64,000 nt of DNA, taken from positions 611,001 through 675,000 of the forward strand of contig NZ_CP004006.1 in the NCBI RefSeq assembly GCF_000512355.1, given 5' to 3'. Origin of the DNA: Legionella oakridgensis ATCC 33761 = DSM 21215 (lineage in GTDB: Bacteria > Pseudomonadota > Gammaproteobacteria > Legionellales > Legionellaceae). The notes beneath the pieces are model-generated. The model was given only the letters and a program-made list of their open reading frames with translations. It did not search any database and was not told the origin of the DNA. The first letter of the stretch is position 1. Each line of letters starts with the position of its first letter. The position numbers and the translations under genes are program-made. This document shows positions 1-9,299 of this stretch, piece after piece.

Positions 1-793
1 TGGTCAATTGTTTCTGAACGAGTATAAAATAGTGTAGATGAATTTGTTTGCGGAAAGAGCAGGCGTAAGACATTGCCATGATTAGGTCAAACGTTAAAAG
101 GGTAATTTTTAAAATACTGTAATATTTCATTCGTCGGGAAAGCATATGGGAATAACGCTCCATCACGATGATTCCTGAAAAAATGGGTATGGTGTTAATC
201 TCTTGTTTGTAAATTTTTTCTGAGATGGAGGCCAATGTTTCTAAAACTTCACAGAACGCCCGCCGCCAAATGGCAAAGTAATAACGCTTTGGAAAAAAAT
301 ATAATCCGATAAAGATTAAAATCGTTGCGATGATTGTATAGAAAGCATGATTTAGAGCGATATAAAAATTACTGTTGGTATCGCCATAAATTAATGAATA
401 AGCTGCCAAACTTAAAATTAGGGGGGCAGCTACAAACATGCTTTTTACTTTGCGAATGGCAATGTAATAAATGATTATAGAAAAGAAAAAAACAAAGAAA
501 ATAAAAAATAATTTATATTCAGAGAGTAGGCCGAATAAAAATATTGCAATCGTACTTCCCATCAGAGTAAAAAATAAAAACAAATATTTTTCTTGTAGGG
601 TGTTGCCTGAAATTTCAGCAGCAAATGCTGTTAATGGCACGTAGAAATAATAAAAATAAGCATCGGGAATGGTATAAATAAAATTAAAAAGAAAAAGAAT
701 TTCCAAGACTAAGAGTGCTTTTAATGCATTCGTATGATGTTCGCCGTATGGATCATAGGCTTTTATCTTACTTTTGAGTTGAGATATAAACAT
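1..793 (-). CDS. FUSC-like inner-membrane efflux protein, partial
   Basis: The reading frame is open from an ATG at 793 to the window edge, so the C-terminus is missing. The translation begins MFISQLKSKIKAYDPYGEHH and has several hydrophobic segments followed by a basic cytoplasmic stretch. It resembles the FUSC-like protein at 10309 in its start (MFISKLSEWWDEVDPYALQR) and helix layout. The start overlaps the end of the upstream HlyD gene by about 26 bases, the same arrangement as in the second efflux operon. Family knowledge: AaeB/FUSC-type proteins are the inner-membrane part of aromatic-acid or drug efflux pumps. The substrate is unknown. Confidence 0.7.
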   Translation of the reverse strand, partial: MFISQLKSKIKAYDPYGEHHTNALKALLVLEILFLFNFIYTIPDAYFYYFYVPLTAFAAEISGNTLQEKYLFLFFTLMGSTIAIFLFGLLSEYKLFFIFFVFFFSIIIYYIAIRKVKSMFVAAPLILSLAAYSLIYGDTNSNFYIALNHAFYTIIATILIFIGLYFFPKRYYFAIWRRAFCEVLETLASISEKIYKQEINTIPIFSGIIVMERYSHMLSRRMKYYSILKITLLTFDLIMAMSYACSFRKQIHLHYFILVQKQLT

Positions 794-1830
794 AGGCACT
801 CGCCCCGGGATTAAGCGGGTAATTGGGATCTGGGTCTAATATCTTGATTTGTACAGGGAACCGTTGAGGTAGCAATAACCACTCGTTTTCATTGGAAACG
901 CGTTGCATCTGGGATTTTTCTGCCGTTACTTGCCGTTCTGCGGCCCATAAAGTATTAACCACAACGCCATGGAATATTTTGTCAAAATAATACATTCGCA
1001 AAATAATATAAGCTTTATCACCTGCCCTCACTCTACGTAAGTCAGTCTCATTAAAATTGGCTTGAATGTAGAAATTTGAAGTATCAATGAATGAAAATAC
1101 CGGTTGATGGATTTTAATGGGCGTATTAGGGGATAAATACATATTATCGATGACTCCATCCCCGGGAGCTCGCACAATGGTTAAATCCAGGTTTACCTTG
1201 GCATTATGCATTTTTGCTTGCAGGCTGGCGACGGTATGATGTTGCTGTTCAATTTTGGCTTTTAATACTTCAATCTCTTGTTGCAAGGAGGCCAAACGAT
1301 TACTCAATGTATTCACATCATACGACAATTTTTTGATTTCTAATGTGGATACAGCCTCGACGACCAGCTTATTTTTTTAAGCATTAATTCGTATTGTGCT
1401 TTTTCCAATTCTGCGGCCGTGGATTTAATTAATGCTCTGGTTTTATCGATCTGTTTTTCAAAGACAATGATTTTTTCAAGCCTTCTTGATAATTGGCCTG
1501 TGCTTCTTGGTATGCCAATTGATAAGGAACTCGATAAACTGTAAAAATAGGGTCATTTTTTTTGACTGCTTGTCCATTTTTTACATAAATCTTGGTAATA
1601 AAGCCTGAGACGTCAGCTGCAACGGGTGTGACATTGGTTACTACGAACGCATTGTCTGTAAAAGGAATTAAATAAGAAAATAAATGAAACAAACCCAGAA
1701 TGAGAACAGTCAACACAATAATGACTGGCAGGTTAAGATGGCTTTTGAAAAAATTTAATGCGCGAGGGCGCATATTTTTGCAAAAAGAGCGTATTCTTGT
1801 TGCCTGATTGAATAAAAAAGTTCTTTCCAC
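768..1830 (-). CDS. HlyD/AaeA-type membrane fusion protein, two frameshifts
   Basis: This periplasmic adaptor would link an inner-membrane pump to an outer-membrane channel. The N-terminal part (1429-1830) has one membrane helix, then the biotinyl-lipoyl half-motif DVSGFITKIYVKNGQAVKK. The C-terminal part (768-1328) has the coiled-coil end and barrel (IQANFNETDLRRVRAGDKAY). Together they align along the intact 344-aa homologue at 9300. The frame is lost at T6 (1471-1476) and at T7 (1372-1378); one extra base at each would restore it. The start is GTG at 1830. It pairs with the overlapping FUSC-like gene downstream. The double break is either decay or, more likely, homopolymer miscalling. Confidence 0.75.
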
Positions 1831-2028
1831 GATTAATATATCATCTCGCGCTATTTACTACCGTTTTTAATGACGTCCGCATAAGAGCTAACTTTGAAAT
1901 TATAATAGCGATTCGCTGCCAAGACATCTAGTGGCTTATAGATAAAGAAAAATTTATTTTTGCGAGTGTCATGAGTTTAATCGTGAATCGAAAAGAAGTG
2001 TCCCTACTTCATAATCGATAAAGAATAG

Positions 2029-3847
2029 CTATAGCCTCAGTTTTTGATGAGGCTCAAATGCTTCGTCAGTAACTGGATGTGGTGCCGGGGCAAAAAAGCC
2101 TAGGGGTCGTGAGCCGGTATGCGAAGGATGATGGTCAGTATGTTTACTGGATGCAAGGCGTCTGCGACTTATTTCATCTTGTACTTTAGAGTTAAGCGAT
2201 GTTGATGTCTCAACAACCGCTGTTGTTATTTTTTTATCTTTTGCCAGACGATATACCACGGCATCGTAGCAAAGTTGCTCTAGGCGTTCGATGAGCTTTT
2301 GGGTACGATGAAAGAAAAAGCCAGCAAATACTTGTTCTTTTACGGGTTGAAGGTCTGCTAAAACTCGTTTGAATTGCGCAATATCAAAGGTCTTTTCCTC
2401 TGGAAGAAAACAGGTCAATACTTGTTGAAGAGCTTTTATTTTTGCTTCTCTTCTAGCGCGTCCGAAAAAACTAAAAAGCCTTGCGAATCTTGCTGAAGTT
2501 GTTTGATGTGCGCTTCGATGTCTTGCTTTATCACTGCTAAAGAAGAAGGTAGTTGTTCAGCTAGATCCTTCCGGTGATCTAGAAGCTTTTCTTGCCGACT
2601 TTTTTGTAAAGTCATGCCTTCTTCCAACCAGGAAGAGTCATTTAATTCACCAACATCAGCTCCAAGATATCTCAGCATTCCAAAAATGTTTTCATGCAAA
2701 GGAATAACATTTCTGGATAAAAACGCATGATGAAGGCCATAATGGCTAAATGTGAATGGGCGAACCATGCTATTGACTTCATCTGAGCTTAGGATATAGC
2801 CGTCATATAAGCTATTTGCCACTTCAATGGGGCCGGTCGTACAAATGACGATGGATTTTAAATAAAGCGAGCGTTCTTTTTTCATTAAAGAAGCGGTAAA
2901 TTGGTCGTCATTTTGTGATAATACTTTCTTTATTTCGTTATATTCTTTCGTAAAGAATAACCATTTGATGATACCAAGTTGACTTCTAAGATCCTGTCTT
3001 AAGCGTTTAATGACTGATTCATGAGATTCTTCAGCGGAGGTTTTATGAAAATCTAAATATTTCTCTTTATCGGTCATTACTTCATTAATATAAGCTCGAA
3101 GTTTTCTTGAAGAAATTCCAGGTTCGTGCGGAAATACTTCGGTTGATTTTTGAATGTAGGCTGATTCCGCGCGATTTTTCATATAGCCAAGCAACACTTT
3201 ACTGAGAAAGCCGTCTTTATTAAAAGATTCTTCTGTTTTCTCAATATAATCAGAATGATATCTTGTTAATTTTTGTACAAGTCCAGCATGTACTTGTTCT
3301 ATATAGGGTCTGGCCGCTTCTTCATCAACGACGGCAATGTATTCGTTAAGGGTAATCAGCGTTTCTTTTTTTCCAAGTCTTAAAGTCCCAATATTTAATA
3401 ATAAAGGCGCATTAACAGAAATGGAGTCTGGAAGTGTGGCTGTATCCAGAGGAACATCTAAGTCTGTGTATGTGCCTAGACGATAACAAGGCGGTAACCA
3501 TCGTAGAATGTCGCTGGCAACGCCTAAATTGCCGCCTTCTTTTAAATGGTAAATTTCGTCTTGATAAAACTGATATAAGCTGCGTTCATCAGCTGTTCGA
3601 AGTTGCTTTTTGAATGATTCAGCGCTGGCATCTACAGGCGTGATATTATTTTCTCTACAAAACTCATCCAATTCAGCCAGTGCTTGAGCATTTAATAGGG
3701 TTGAATCGTATACTAAGTGAATGACATCACGTGGGTTTTTTCGCGCATTTCAATGAGTCGAGTTTGATTCTCGAAATTCATGAATACGCTTGGGTTGTTA
3801 CTCAACCAAATTTTTACATGTGAATGGGGTTTATAATGATAGGGCAT
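2029..3847 (-). CDS. TcdA/TcdB-like DXD glycosyltransferase, Dot/Icm effector candidate, two frameshifts
   Basis: Probable GT-A sugar transferase related to large clostridial toxins and Legionella SetA-like effectors. The N-terminus carries a KIWLS element near residue 14. The central motif SDILRW is followed by TYTDLDVP, which contains the DXD metal/nucleotide-sugar site; this order is diagnostic of the fold. The main frame is 2436-3671. One base short at T6 (3736-3741) separates it from a start at ATG 3847, and one base short at T5 (2439-2443) separates it from the C-terminal 129 aa. Restored length is about 605 aa. The start overlaps the upstream gene's stop, so the two are probably co-transcribed. 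Acceptor and sugar are unknown; effector status is inferred. Confidence 0.72.
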
Positions 3848-5282
3848 GATTCGTTTCCGTCGTTGTTTCAGAATTTGGACTTATCGTAGATGTCCGGAAA
3901 AATTTGCTTTTAAAACTTGCAATCATATGCTGGTGCATGTGTAATGGTCCATCCGTTTGAATGAGGTGCCGGCGGGCAATGACATGAGGGGTTTTATTTT
4001 TAAGTTCAAACTGAGGGTTTACCTTAAATTGATGCGTTTCAGGTTGATCAGACAGTAGTGCCTCTTCTTCTTCCGTGAGCGCTTGCTTCCGCTGTTTTTT
4101 CTCAATAATCTCCGCACGTTTTTCATCCATTAGAGAGGCCATCGATGCCCAGCTGTCTTCAATGATGCCATCGGTTTTAGGGGCTTTCGGGTCAATATCC
4201 CTTGGATTGCGAATGACCGAGTAGTTTTTATCTGCCAAAGGAATCTTATCCCAGGCGCTTGCTGCATCCAAATGCCATCCGGCAAGCCAAACAATTGGAG
4301 TGAATATGGCGAATACAAGACCTGCTATTAAATAGCGTCCTAAAGTAACAGGACTCCATAAGCTGCTTTGAGCGTCAGGTAACACAGTTCCAGCAAGAAG
4401 GTGTGGAGCAGAGCGGAATGAACGCTCATTATAGAGTTTTACTTTAAGCCCTTCATCGTGCAGCTTTGCGGCAGCGATGGTGGCTACAACCCCTCCGACA
4501 CACATGCCTTCCAAGCCAATATTTTCTGCTTTTGCACCAAGCGCTAATAAACGTTTGACCTGCGCTATGGTATCATCGACCATATTATTTTGCGTCCATA
4601 TCATGCCTTGGCTGTAATCAATCCCGCGATAATTAAAACCGATGATGGTGCAACCGATTTCTTTTGCCGAGACGTTAAAATCTTTAAGCCAATCAATATA
4701 GCTTTGGCCATTGGCAAGGCAAACAATGACAAATTTTCGTTCTGCCATGGGTTTGTCTTGTTCGGATTCTGCAGATAGGGCAACGGAGTCAAGGACGGCG
4801 TCATCTGGTGTTTCCAGCGTAAAAAAGTCCATCGTTGTTGTAGGCGGGGTATCCGCCTCGGAGCCATATTTGGCCCGAAGTTTCGCAAATAAATAGTTCC
4901 TTAGTTCGTCATCCAGGTATTCCAGGCCTTTTAAGTGAATATCTGTCCATTTAAAGGTTTTATGTTGGCATTTGTCAGTGGTTGATTGTCCTGTGATTAG
5001 TAAATCAATTTCGGTAATGATTTGGTCAATATGTGCTTTATCTTTGGGGTTTTTAAAACTAAGTTGTCTTTTTTTAAGCTTGGCGAGAAAGGGAAGATGA
5101 AACACGCTACTAAATTTCAATAAGTAATCATGAAACGTTTTGTGGGGATCTTTGGGAAGCAAATTAATAACCACAGTACCTTTTTCTGTTGGATCGTCTG
5201 AAAAACGCACAAGATGGATGGGTTTTTGTGTTTTAGCATAGGTTGGGCTTAATACGATGTTTGCCATCATACGAGCTAACAA
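3831..5282 (-). CDS. alpha/beta-hydrolase-like effector candidate (SidB/SdbB-like)
   Basis: A 483-aa protein without a signal peptide. A hydrolase core starts near residue 183 (KFVIVCLANGQSY). The nucleophile elbow reads GMCVGG, putting Cys261 where serine normally sits (GxCxG, as in PhaC). A hydrophobic segment lies at about residues 315-335. The C-terminus is Ser/Thr-rich and ends NHALSL, compatible with a Dot/Icm signal. The layout resembles Legionella SidB/SdbA/SdbB lipase-like effectors; this assignment is from memory of the family, not a search. The glycosyltransferase gene follows with a 17-base overlap. Catalysis by Cys261 is inferred only. Confidence 0.62.
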   Translation of the reverse strand: MLARMMANIVLSPTYAKTQKPIHLVRFSDDPTEKGTVVINLLPKDPHKTFHDYLLKFSSVFHLPFLAKLKKRQLSFKNPKDKAHIDQIITEIDLLITGQSTTDKCQHKTFKWTDIHLKGLEYLDDELRNYLFAKLRAKYGSEADTPPTTTMDFFTLETPDDAVLDSVALSAESEQDKPMAERKFVIVCLANGQSYIDWLKDFNVSAKEIGCTIIGFNYRGIDYSQGMIWTQNNMVDDTIAQVKRLLALGAKAENIGLEGMCVGGVVATIAAAKLHDEGLKVKLYNERSFRSAPHLLAGTVLPDAQSSLWSPVTLGRYLIAGLVFAIFTPIVWLAGWHLDAASAWDKIPLADKNYSVIRNPRDIDPKAPKTDGIIEDSWASMASLMDEKRAEIIEKKQRKQALTEEEEALLSDQPETHQFKVNPQFELKNKTPHVIARRHLIQTDGPLHMHQHMIASFKSKFFRTSTISPNSETTTETNHALSL

Positions 5283-5537
5283 AAAGAGATAATCCAGCTT
5301 GGAAGAGAGATAGGAATTTTAATGATAAAAAGCAGCGATTGCCATAAAGACAATGGTGGTTTTTTCAAGACAAAGTAATTACTGTTATGTTTCATAAAAT
5401 GAAATAAATTAATTGGGACGACTTAATTTGCGCAGAATATTATCATGATGTCTATATAAAAAACAGTGATATTCCAGATTTTATCAGATTTTTAATGGGA
5501 AACTTATACAATGAAAAGATATATTTGTTCATGGTGC

Positions 5538-6233
5538 TCAATAGAAAATGGCTGGACTTTCTGATAAACGCTTTTTATAAATGGGCCATTCTGGCATGAA
5601 GGTACTCATTAACTTATGGAATCGCTTGTTGTGACTTGCCTCTAATAAATGAACCATTTCATGCACAAGTACGTACTCCAGACATTCCAGTGGTTTTTGA
5701 ATCAGGCAGGCATTCAGCCAGATTCTTTTTTCTCGTGTATTACAAGAACCCCAACGTGTTTTCATCGATTTTATTCTCCAGGCACTAACTTGCACATCGA
5801 TGATAGGTTCCCATTTTTTGAGGAGTGTAGGAAGTTTGGATTTCATTTGCTGCCTATACCAGGTTTTTAATAAAAGGCGTTTTTCGGCGATGGTTGCCCC
5901 TGATTGAACATAGCAATGAATGAAGTGCTCATCCTGAAGAATGGTTGTCTGTTCTGAATCAGAATACATTTGCAATTCGTACGCTTTTCCTAGAAAAAAA
6001 TGACGTTCGCCCGTTATCCATTGAGGGATGGCGGGTGCTTTAAAAGCCTGCAATCGTTTGCGGTGATGATTAATCCATTCATGCTTGCTTTGCAGAAAGT
6101 GATAAACCTCTGCATCCGTATATCGTATTGGTACACTAATTTTTACCTGTCCTTTCGTGTCAATACGAAGATTAATATTTTTAATTGGTTTTCGTGTCAA
6201 TTCGACAAAATACCCATCCATTGCAATCATCAT
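5538..6233 (-). CDS. YgjP-like (DUF45) zinc metallohydrolase
   Basis: A 231-aa soluble protein of the YgjP/SprT-like M48-type family. The zinc site is LVHEMVHLLEASHNKRFHKL near residues 188-207, an HExxH followed by a distal His. The preceding conserved MKTRWGSCNTREKRIWLN stretch is typical of DUF45 proteins. Length fits the family. The gene starts ATG ATG ATT GCA ATG; ATG at 6233 or a few codons later would both fit. It stands alone between the hydrolase effector gene and a long intergenic gap. The cellular substrate is not known for this family. Confidence 0.85.
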   Translation of the reverse strand: MMIAMDGYFVELTRKPIKNINLRIDTKGQVKISVPIRYTDAEVYHFLQSKHEWINHHRKRLQAFKAPAIPQWITGERHFFLGKAYELQMYSDSEQTTILQDEHFIHCYVQSGATIAEKRLLLKTWYRQQMKSKLPTLLKKWEPIIDVQVSAWRIKSMKTRWGSCNTREKRIWLNACLIQKPLECLEYVLVHEMVHLLEASHNKRFHKLMSTFMPEWPIYKKRLSESPAIFY

Positions 6234-6746
6234 AAATGATTTCTACCCCATCATGTATTTAATAGGCATTCTTTTTTAAATGCATGCCTGTGCGCTAATC
6301 TTGTTTGAGTGATCTTAAAAGTATAAAAAATTTTAAGTCAAGTCTGTTTTTTTATTTTATTTGCTAGGATGGTTACCTTAATGCTTTATTTTCCTTTTCC
6401 AAGTCTCTGTGGATAATTTTCCAGTCCATTTGTTTGCCAATTCTTGATGTTTATTAAATTATTGTATTAATTTCAGGGCTGGTAAGGTTTTATCCGATTT
6501 CTTTTTCATTTTTGTTATCCACAAAATCTGTGGATAATTCTGTGTATAGAAAATCAAAACTAGATACAAGAAGTTTAAAACGATGTACTTATTGTTTTTT
6601 TCTGATGTCACGCAAGACATGATGCTCTTTGAAGGAATGCTATTTTTTTGAAGAGTGATGTGTTTTGGAGGTTCTTTGAAACGCAGGAGACAATGGAATT
6701 AGAGGATTCAGCCTTTGGCATCTGCACCAAAGGCTGATAAATAATA
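6234..6746. other. AT-rich intergenic region with a cluster of DnaA boxes
   Basis: No convincing gene lies in these 513 bases. Three perfect DnaA-box nonamers are present: TGTGGATAA at 6408-6416, TTATCCACA at 6515-6523 and TGTGGATAA at 6529-6537, the last two only six bases apart in opposite orientation. The surrounding DNA is rich in A/T tracts. Nearby genes run leftward on the left, and rightward transcription begins at about 7.9 kb. This could be a replication origin, a DnaA titration site or chance. No dnaA, dnaN or mnmG gene is in the window. Confidence 0.5.
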
Positions 6747-7022
6747 TTATTCTTCTGAATCACTGCTTGTATCGCTATTGGTTCCTGTTGTGCCCGTTCC
6801 GGTGCTGGTGCCAGTTCCTGTGGTTGTGTCTGTTCCAGTGCTGGTACCGGTGGTTCCGTTGGTTGTGCTGGTATCCGTGGTGGCGTTAGTGTCGTTGGTT
6901 TGCGTGCCATTAACGGTGGTTTGTGGCTTTGTATTTGTATTGTCTGTGCCATTGGTTGTGTCATCAGCAAAGGCAACACTCATTGCACCAGCGGTTAATA
7001 ATACGGCAATTAGTTTTTTCAT
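6747..7022 (-). CDS. small exported Thr/Gly-rich low-complexity protein
   Basis: A 91-aa protein with a clear signal peptide (MKKLIAVLLTAGAMSVAFA, cleavage after AFA). The mature part is almost only Thr, Gly, Asn, Asp and Ser, with degenerate TGTGTSTGT-type repeats and an acidic end (SSDSEE). A Shine-Dalgarno-like AAGGA lies just upstream of the ATG. The composition makes shadow frames look open on both strands, but only this frame has a signal peptide and ribosome site. The role is unknown; a flexible periplasmic or surface protein is plausible. Confidence 0.65.
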   Translation of the reverse strand: MKKLIAVLLTAGAMSVAFADDTTNGTDNTNTKPQTTVNGTQTNDTNATTDTSTTNGTTGTSTGTDTTTGTGTSTGTGTTGTNSDTSSDSEE

Positions 7023-7205
7023 AATAATTATCCTTCTTTATTCTAATGGTTAGTGTTTTTATTCTTCCTTTTTATAGCGGGAGAAATCGCTGTATAGAGT
7101 ATAGCGCATGAAAAATATTTTGTTAGTAAGAATCCAGGCTTTTTTATAAAAATATTTTTTTGTACCTTCTTGATATCACACTATTTTAGACGAAGTTTTC
7201 GTTTA

Positions 7206-7874
7206 TTAACCAAAATGGTCCAAGTTCAAAAAGAGAGAAGCTTGTAAAATATTATTTGATTGTGCGGGCGAAGAAAAGACGTATTGGTATATGTAACCTA
7301 ATCCAAACTGCCAAACGTTCGATGTTTTATGTTCCAGGCCAATGTATAGGCGGTTTTGGTCAAGCGTTTTAGTGGTAATCCAGGAAACTCGGTTAAAATT
7401 AATAAAAATTTCATCGTAGCTTACCGCGCGCCACTTAGATTCAAGTGGGAAACTGATTATCAGTCGTTCACGTAAACGGTTTGCGATTCCTGAATAATGA
7501 CTGGCTGTTCGTTGTTCCAGTCGGGAATTAATTCTTAATGTCTCGGGATTTTGGGAGTATATCCAATTTAATTGTTCCCATAGTCGGATTTCTTTGAGAT
7601 TTTTCAGCGCATCCAGATCATTTAATACATACGTTGTGCCAATCCAGGCAGCCCATTGAGCAGCGAGAGAATGACCCGCACTTACATTTGTCAAAAATTG
7701 ATCTATCGGGGTACCATGTTCATTGAATCGTAATTGTGATTGAATATCATAGGAATAGGAACCAATCGTGCCAGAAACGGACATAAGGGACCAGAAGCTG
7801 TAGCGATTTTGCACTGCCCACGTAGGGAAAGTTAAAAAGATTAAAATATAACCTAGCAAGCGATGATTAATCAT
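7206..7874 (-). CDS. DUF2490-like outer-membrane beta-barrel protein
   Basis: A 222-aa protein with an N-terminal signal sequence (LLGYILIFLTFPTWAVQ). The mature part has alternating amphipathic strands, W-rich motifs (FWSLMSVSGTIG, QWAAWIGTTYVL) and a C-terminal aromatic strand (LQASLFLNLDHFG). This pattern matches DUF2490 proteins, which are predicted outer-membrane barrels of unknown function. It is divergent from the efflux operon starting at 7949, and the 74-base gap must hold both promoters. Family assignment is by pattern only. Confidence 0.65.
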   Translation of the reverse strand: MINHRLLGYILIFLTFPTWAVQNRYSFWSLMSVSGTIGSYSYDIQSQLRFNEHGTPIDQFLTNVSAGHSLAAQWAAWIGTTYVLNDLDALKNLKEIRLWEQLNWIYSQNPETLRINSRLEQRTASHYSGIANRLRERLIISFPLESKWRAVSYDEIFINFNRVSWITTKTLDQNRLYIGLEHKTSNVWQFGLGYIYQYVFSSPAQSNNILQASLFLNLDHFG

Positions 7875-7948
7875 GAATAAGAGCCTGACTGATTTTTCAT
7901 TCTTGGTGATTATGAATTAAACCCATAAAATAAAAGTATAAACAAGGC

Positions 7949-9280
7949 ATGATCAAACAAGCATTTCTTATCTTCATGGTGATTATCAGCCTTCAAGGCT
8001 GCAATGTGCACCATGCTGTTCCCCCTGTTAGGATACCTGAGCACTTTCCTTCTAGCACCGAGACTTATAAACACATCGATAATTTACCCTACGTTCGCTG
8101 GTGGCAGCAGTTTGATGATCCTCAATTGAACCGTTTAATGGAGTGTGGTTTAAGAAATAATATGGATATTCACATCGCTTTGGGTAATTTGCAACAGGCT
8201 CGAGGGGAATTGCAGCAGGTTAAACTCAGTTGGATCCCAATGTTGAAGTTGTTTGGGGGGTATTCTACAAATCCGGCGTTAGGTGTGCCGGGAGGGTTTT
8301 ATGGAATGTGGCCTTATTATACGTTAAATATTGCAAAACAGATAAGCTTGCAGAATCAGGCTAAATGGAATGTCGATTATTATCGAGCCGCAATGGACGG
8401 TACCCGCCTAACGCTTATTGGACAAATTGCTTCTGCTTATTTCACGTTAATGGCACAAAAAGAACAATTGCGTTTATTAAAACAATTGGATGCTGATGTA
8501 AAAGAACTTATTGTCCTTAGCCGTAAAGACATTCAAATTGGTCTGCAAAATGAGATTGATTTAGCCAGTGTGTTGGTGGATGAGAGACTGATAGCCGCTC
8601 AAATGAAACCTATTGAACATAATCTTGTGGTTAGTGAAAATGCCTTACGTTATTTAATCAATGACAATCCTGGAAAAATAAAAAGCAAAAATAATTTTAC
8701 CCATCTGGATTTTAGCCGTATAAAGCCGGGCAGCTTACCGGCCACGGTTTTAAATAATCGACCTGATTTGAAAATGGCGCGCTATGCGGTTAAACGCTCT
8801 CAAGCGGGTATTTGGTCGGCTTATAGCGATTTTTTTCCAGCCCTGCAGCTGGATGATTTTCTGGGGGAAGCTCATTTGCCTAATAGCACGTTTGAGCAGG
8901 CAACGGATGCGTATTTCCAAGGAGTCCTTGATCCGGCTACGTTTGGTAGAATTGCTACCCGTAAAGGGACTTATCATGCCGACATAGCAAATTATATCAA
9001 AACAGTGCGTCGTATTTTAAAAGAGGTGGATAATGATTTTTCTGCCAATAAGCGCTTCAACGAGTTATACGCTGAAAATCTGGCTGCTGAAAAAGACTAT
9101 CGCCATAAATATGAATTACAAAAAGGGCTATTAAAAGCTGGTTTAATATCTTATAAAGTATTATTGGAAAGCAAGATATATCTTGACAATCTGGCGCTGT
9201 CAACGAATCAGGCCAAGCTGCAATTGGCGATGTCTATGGTCATGCTGTATCAGGATTTGGCAGGTGGTTATAAATGTTAA
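7949..9280 (+). CDS. NodT/TolC-family outer-membrane efflux lipoprotein
   Basis: Outer-membrane channel of a tripartite efflux pump, 443 aa. The N-terminus is a lipoprotein signal with lipobox LQGC (Cys18). NodT-type features follow: VRWWQQFDDPQLNRLM, then two coiled-coil halves with the conserved NRPDLKMARYAVKRSQAGI stretch near residue 268. It is first in a plus-strand operon with HlyD and two FUSC-like genes, so the substrate path is inner membrane FUSC, periplasmic HlyD, outer membrane. No regulator is adjacent. Substrate is unknown; AaeAB-like pumps export aromatic acids. Confidence 0.88.
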   Translation: MIKQAFLIFMVIISLQGCNVHHAVPPVRIPEHFPSSTETYKHIDNLPYVRWWQQFDDPQLNRLMECGLRNNMDIHIALGNLQQARGELQQVKLSWIPMLKLFGGYSTNPALGVPGGFYGMWPYYTLNIAKQISLQNQAKWNVDYYRAAMDGTRLTLIGQIASAYFTLMAQKEQLRLLKQLDADVKELIVLSRKDIQIGLQNEIDLASVLVDERLIAAQMKPIEHNLVVSENALRYLINDNPGKIKSKNNFTHLDFSRIKPGSLPATVLNNRPDLKMARYAVKRSQAGIWSAYSDFFPALQLDDFLGEAHLPNSTFEQATDAYFQGVLDPATFGRIATRKGTYHADIANYIKTVRRILKEVDNDFSANKRFNELYAENLAAEKDYRHKYELQKGLLKAGLISYKVLLESKIYLDNLALSTNQAKLQLAMSMVMLYQDLAGGYKC

Positions 9281-9299
9281 TTTTTAAACTGTGGCTTGT

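Noticed and set aside
4590-4896. Several short frames inside the alpha/beta-hydrolase gene on both strands
   Set aside because: They are shadows of the 483-aa frame and lack start signals.
6608-6979. Pro/Gln-rich minus-strand frame overlapping the Thr/Gly-rich gene
   Set aside because: It is the same repeat read in another frame, with no signal or ribosome site.
6778-7053. Val-rich 91-codon plus-strand frame opposite the Thr/Gly-rich gene
   Set aside because: It is the antisense shadow of a low-complexity repeat, has no ribosome site and an improbable composition; the minus frame has a signal peptide.
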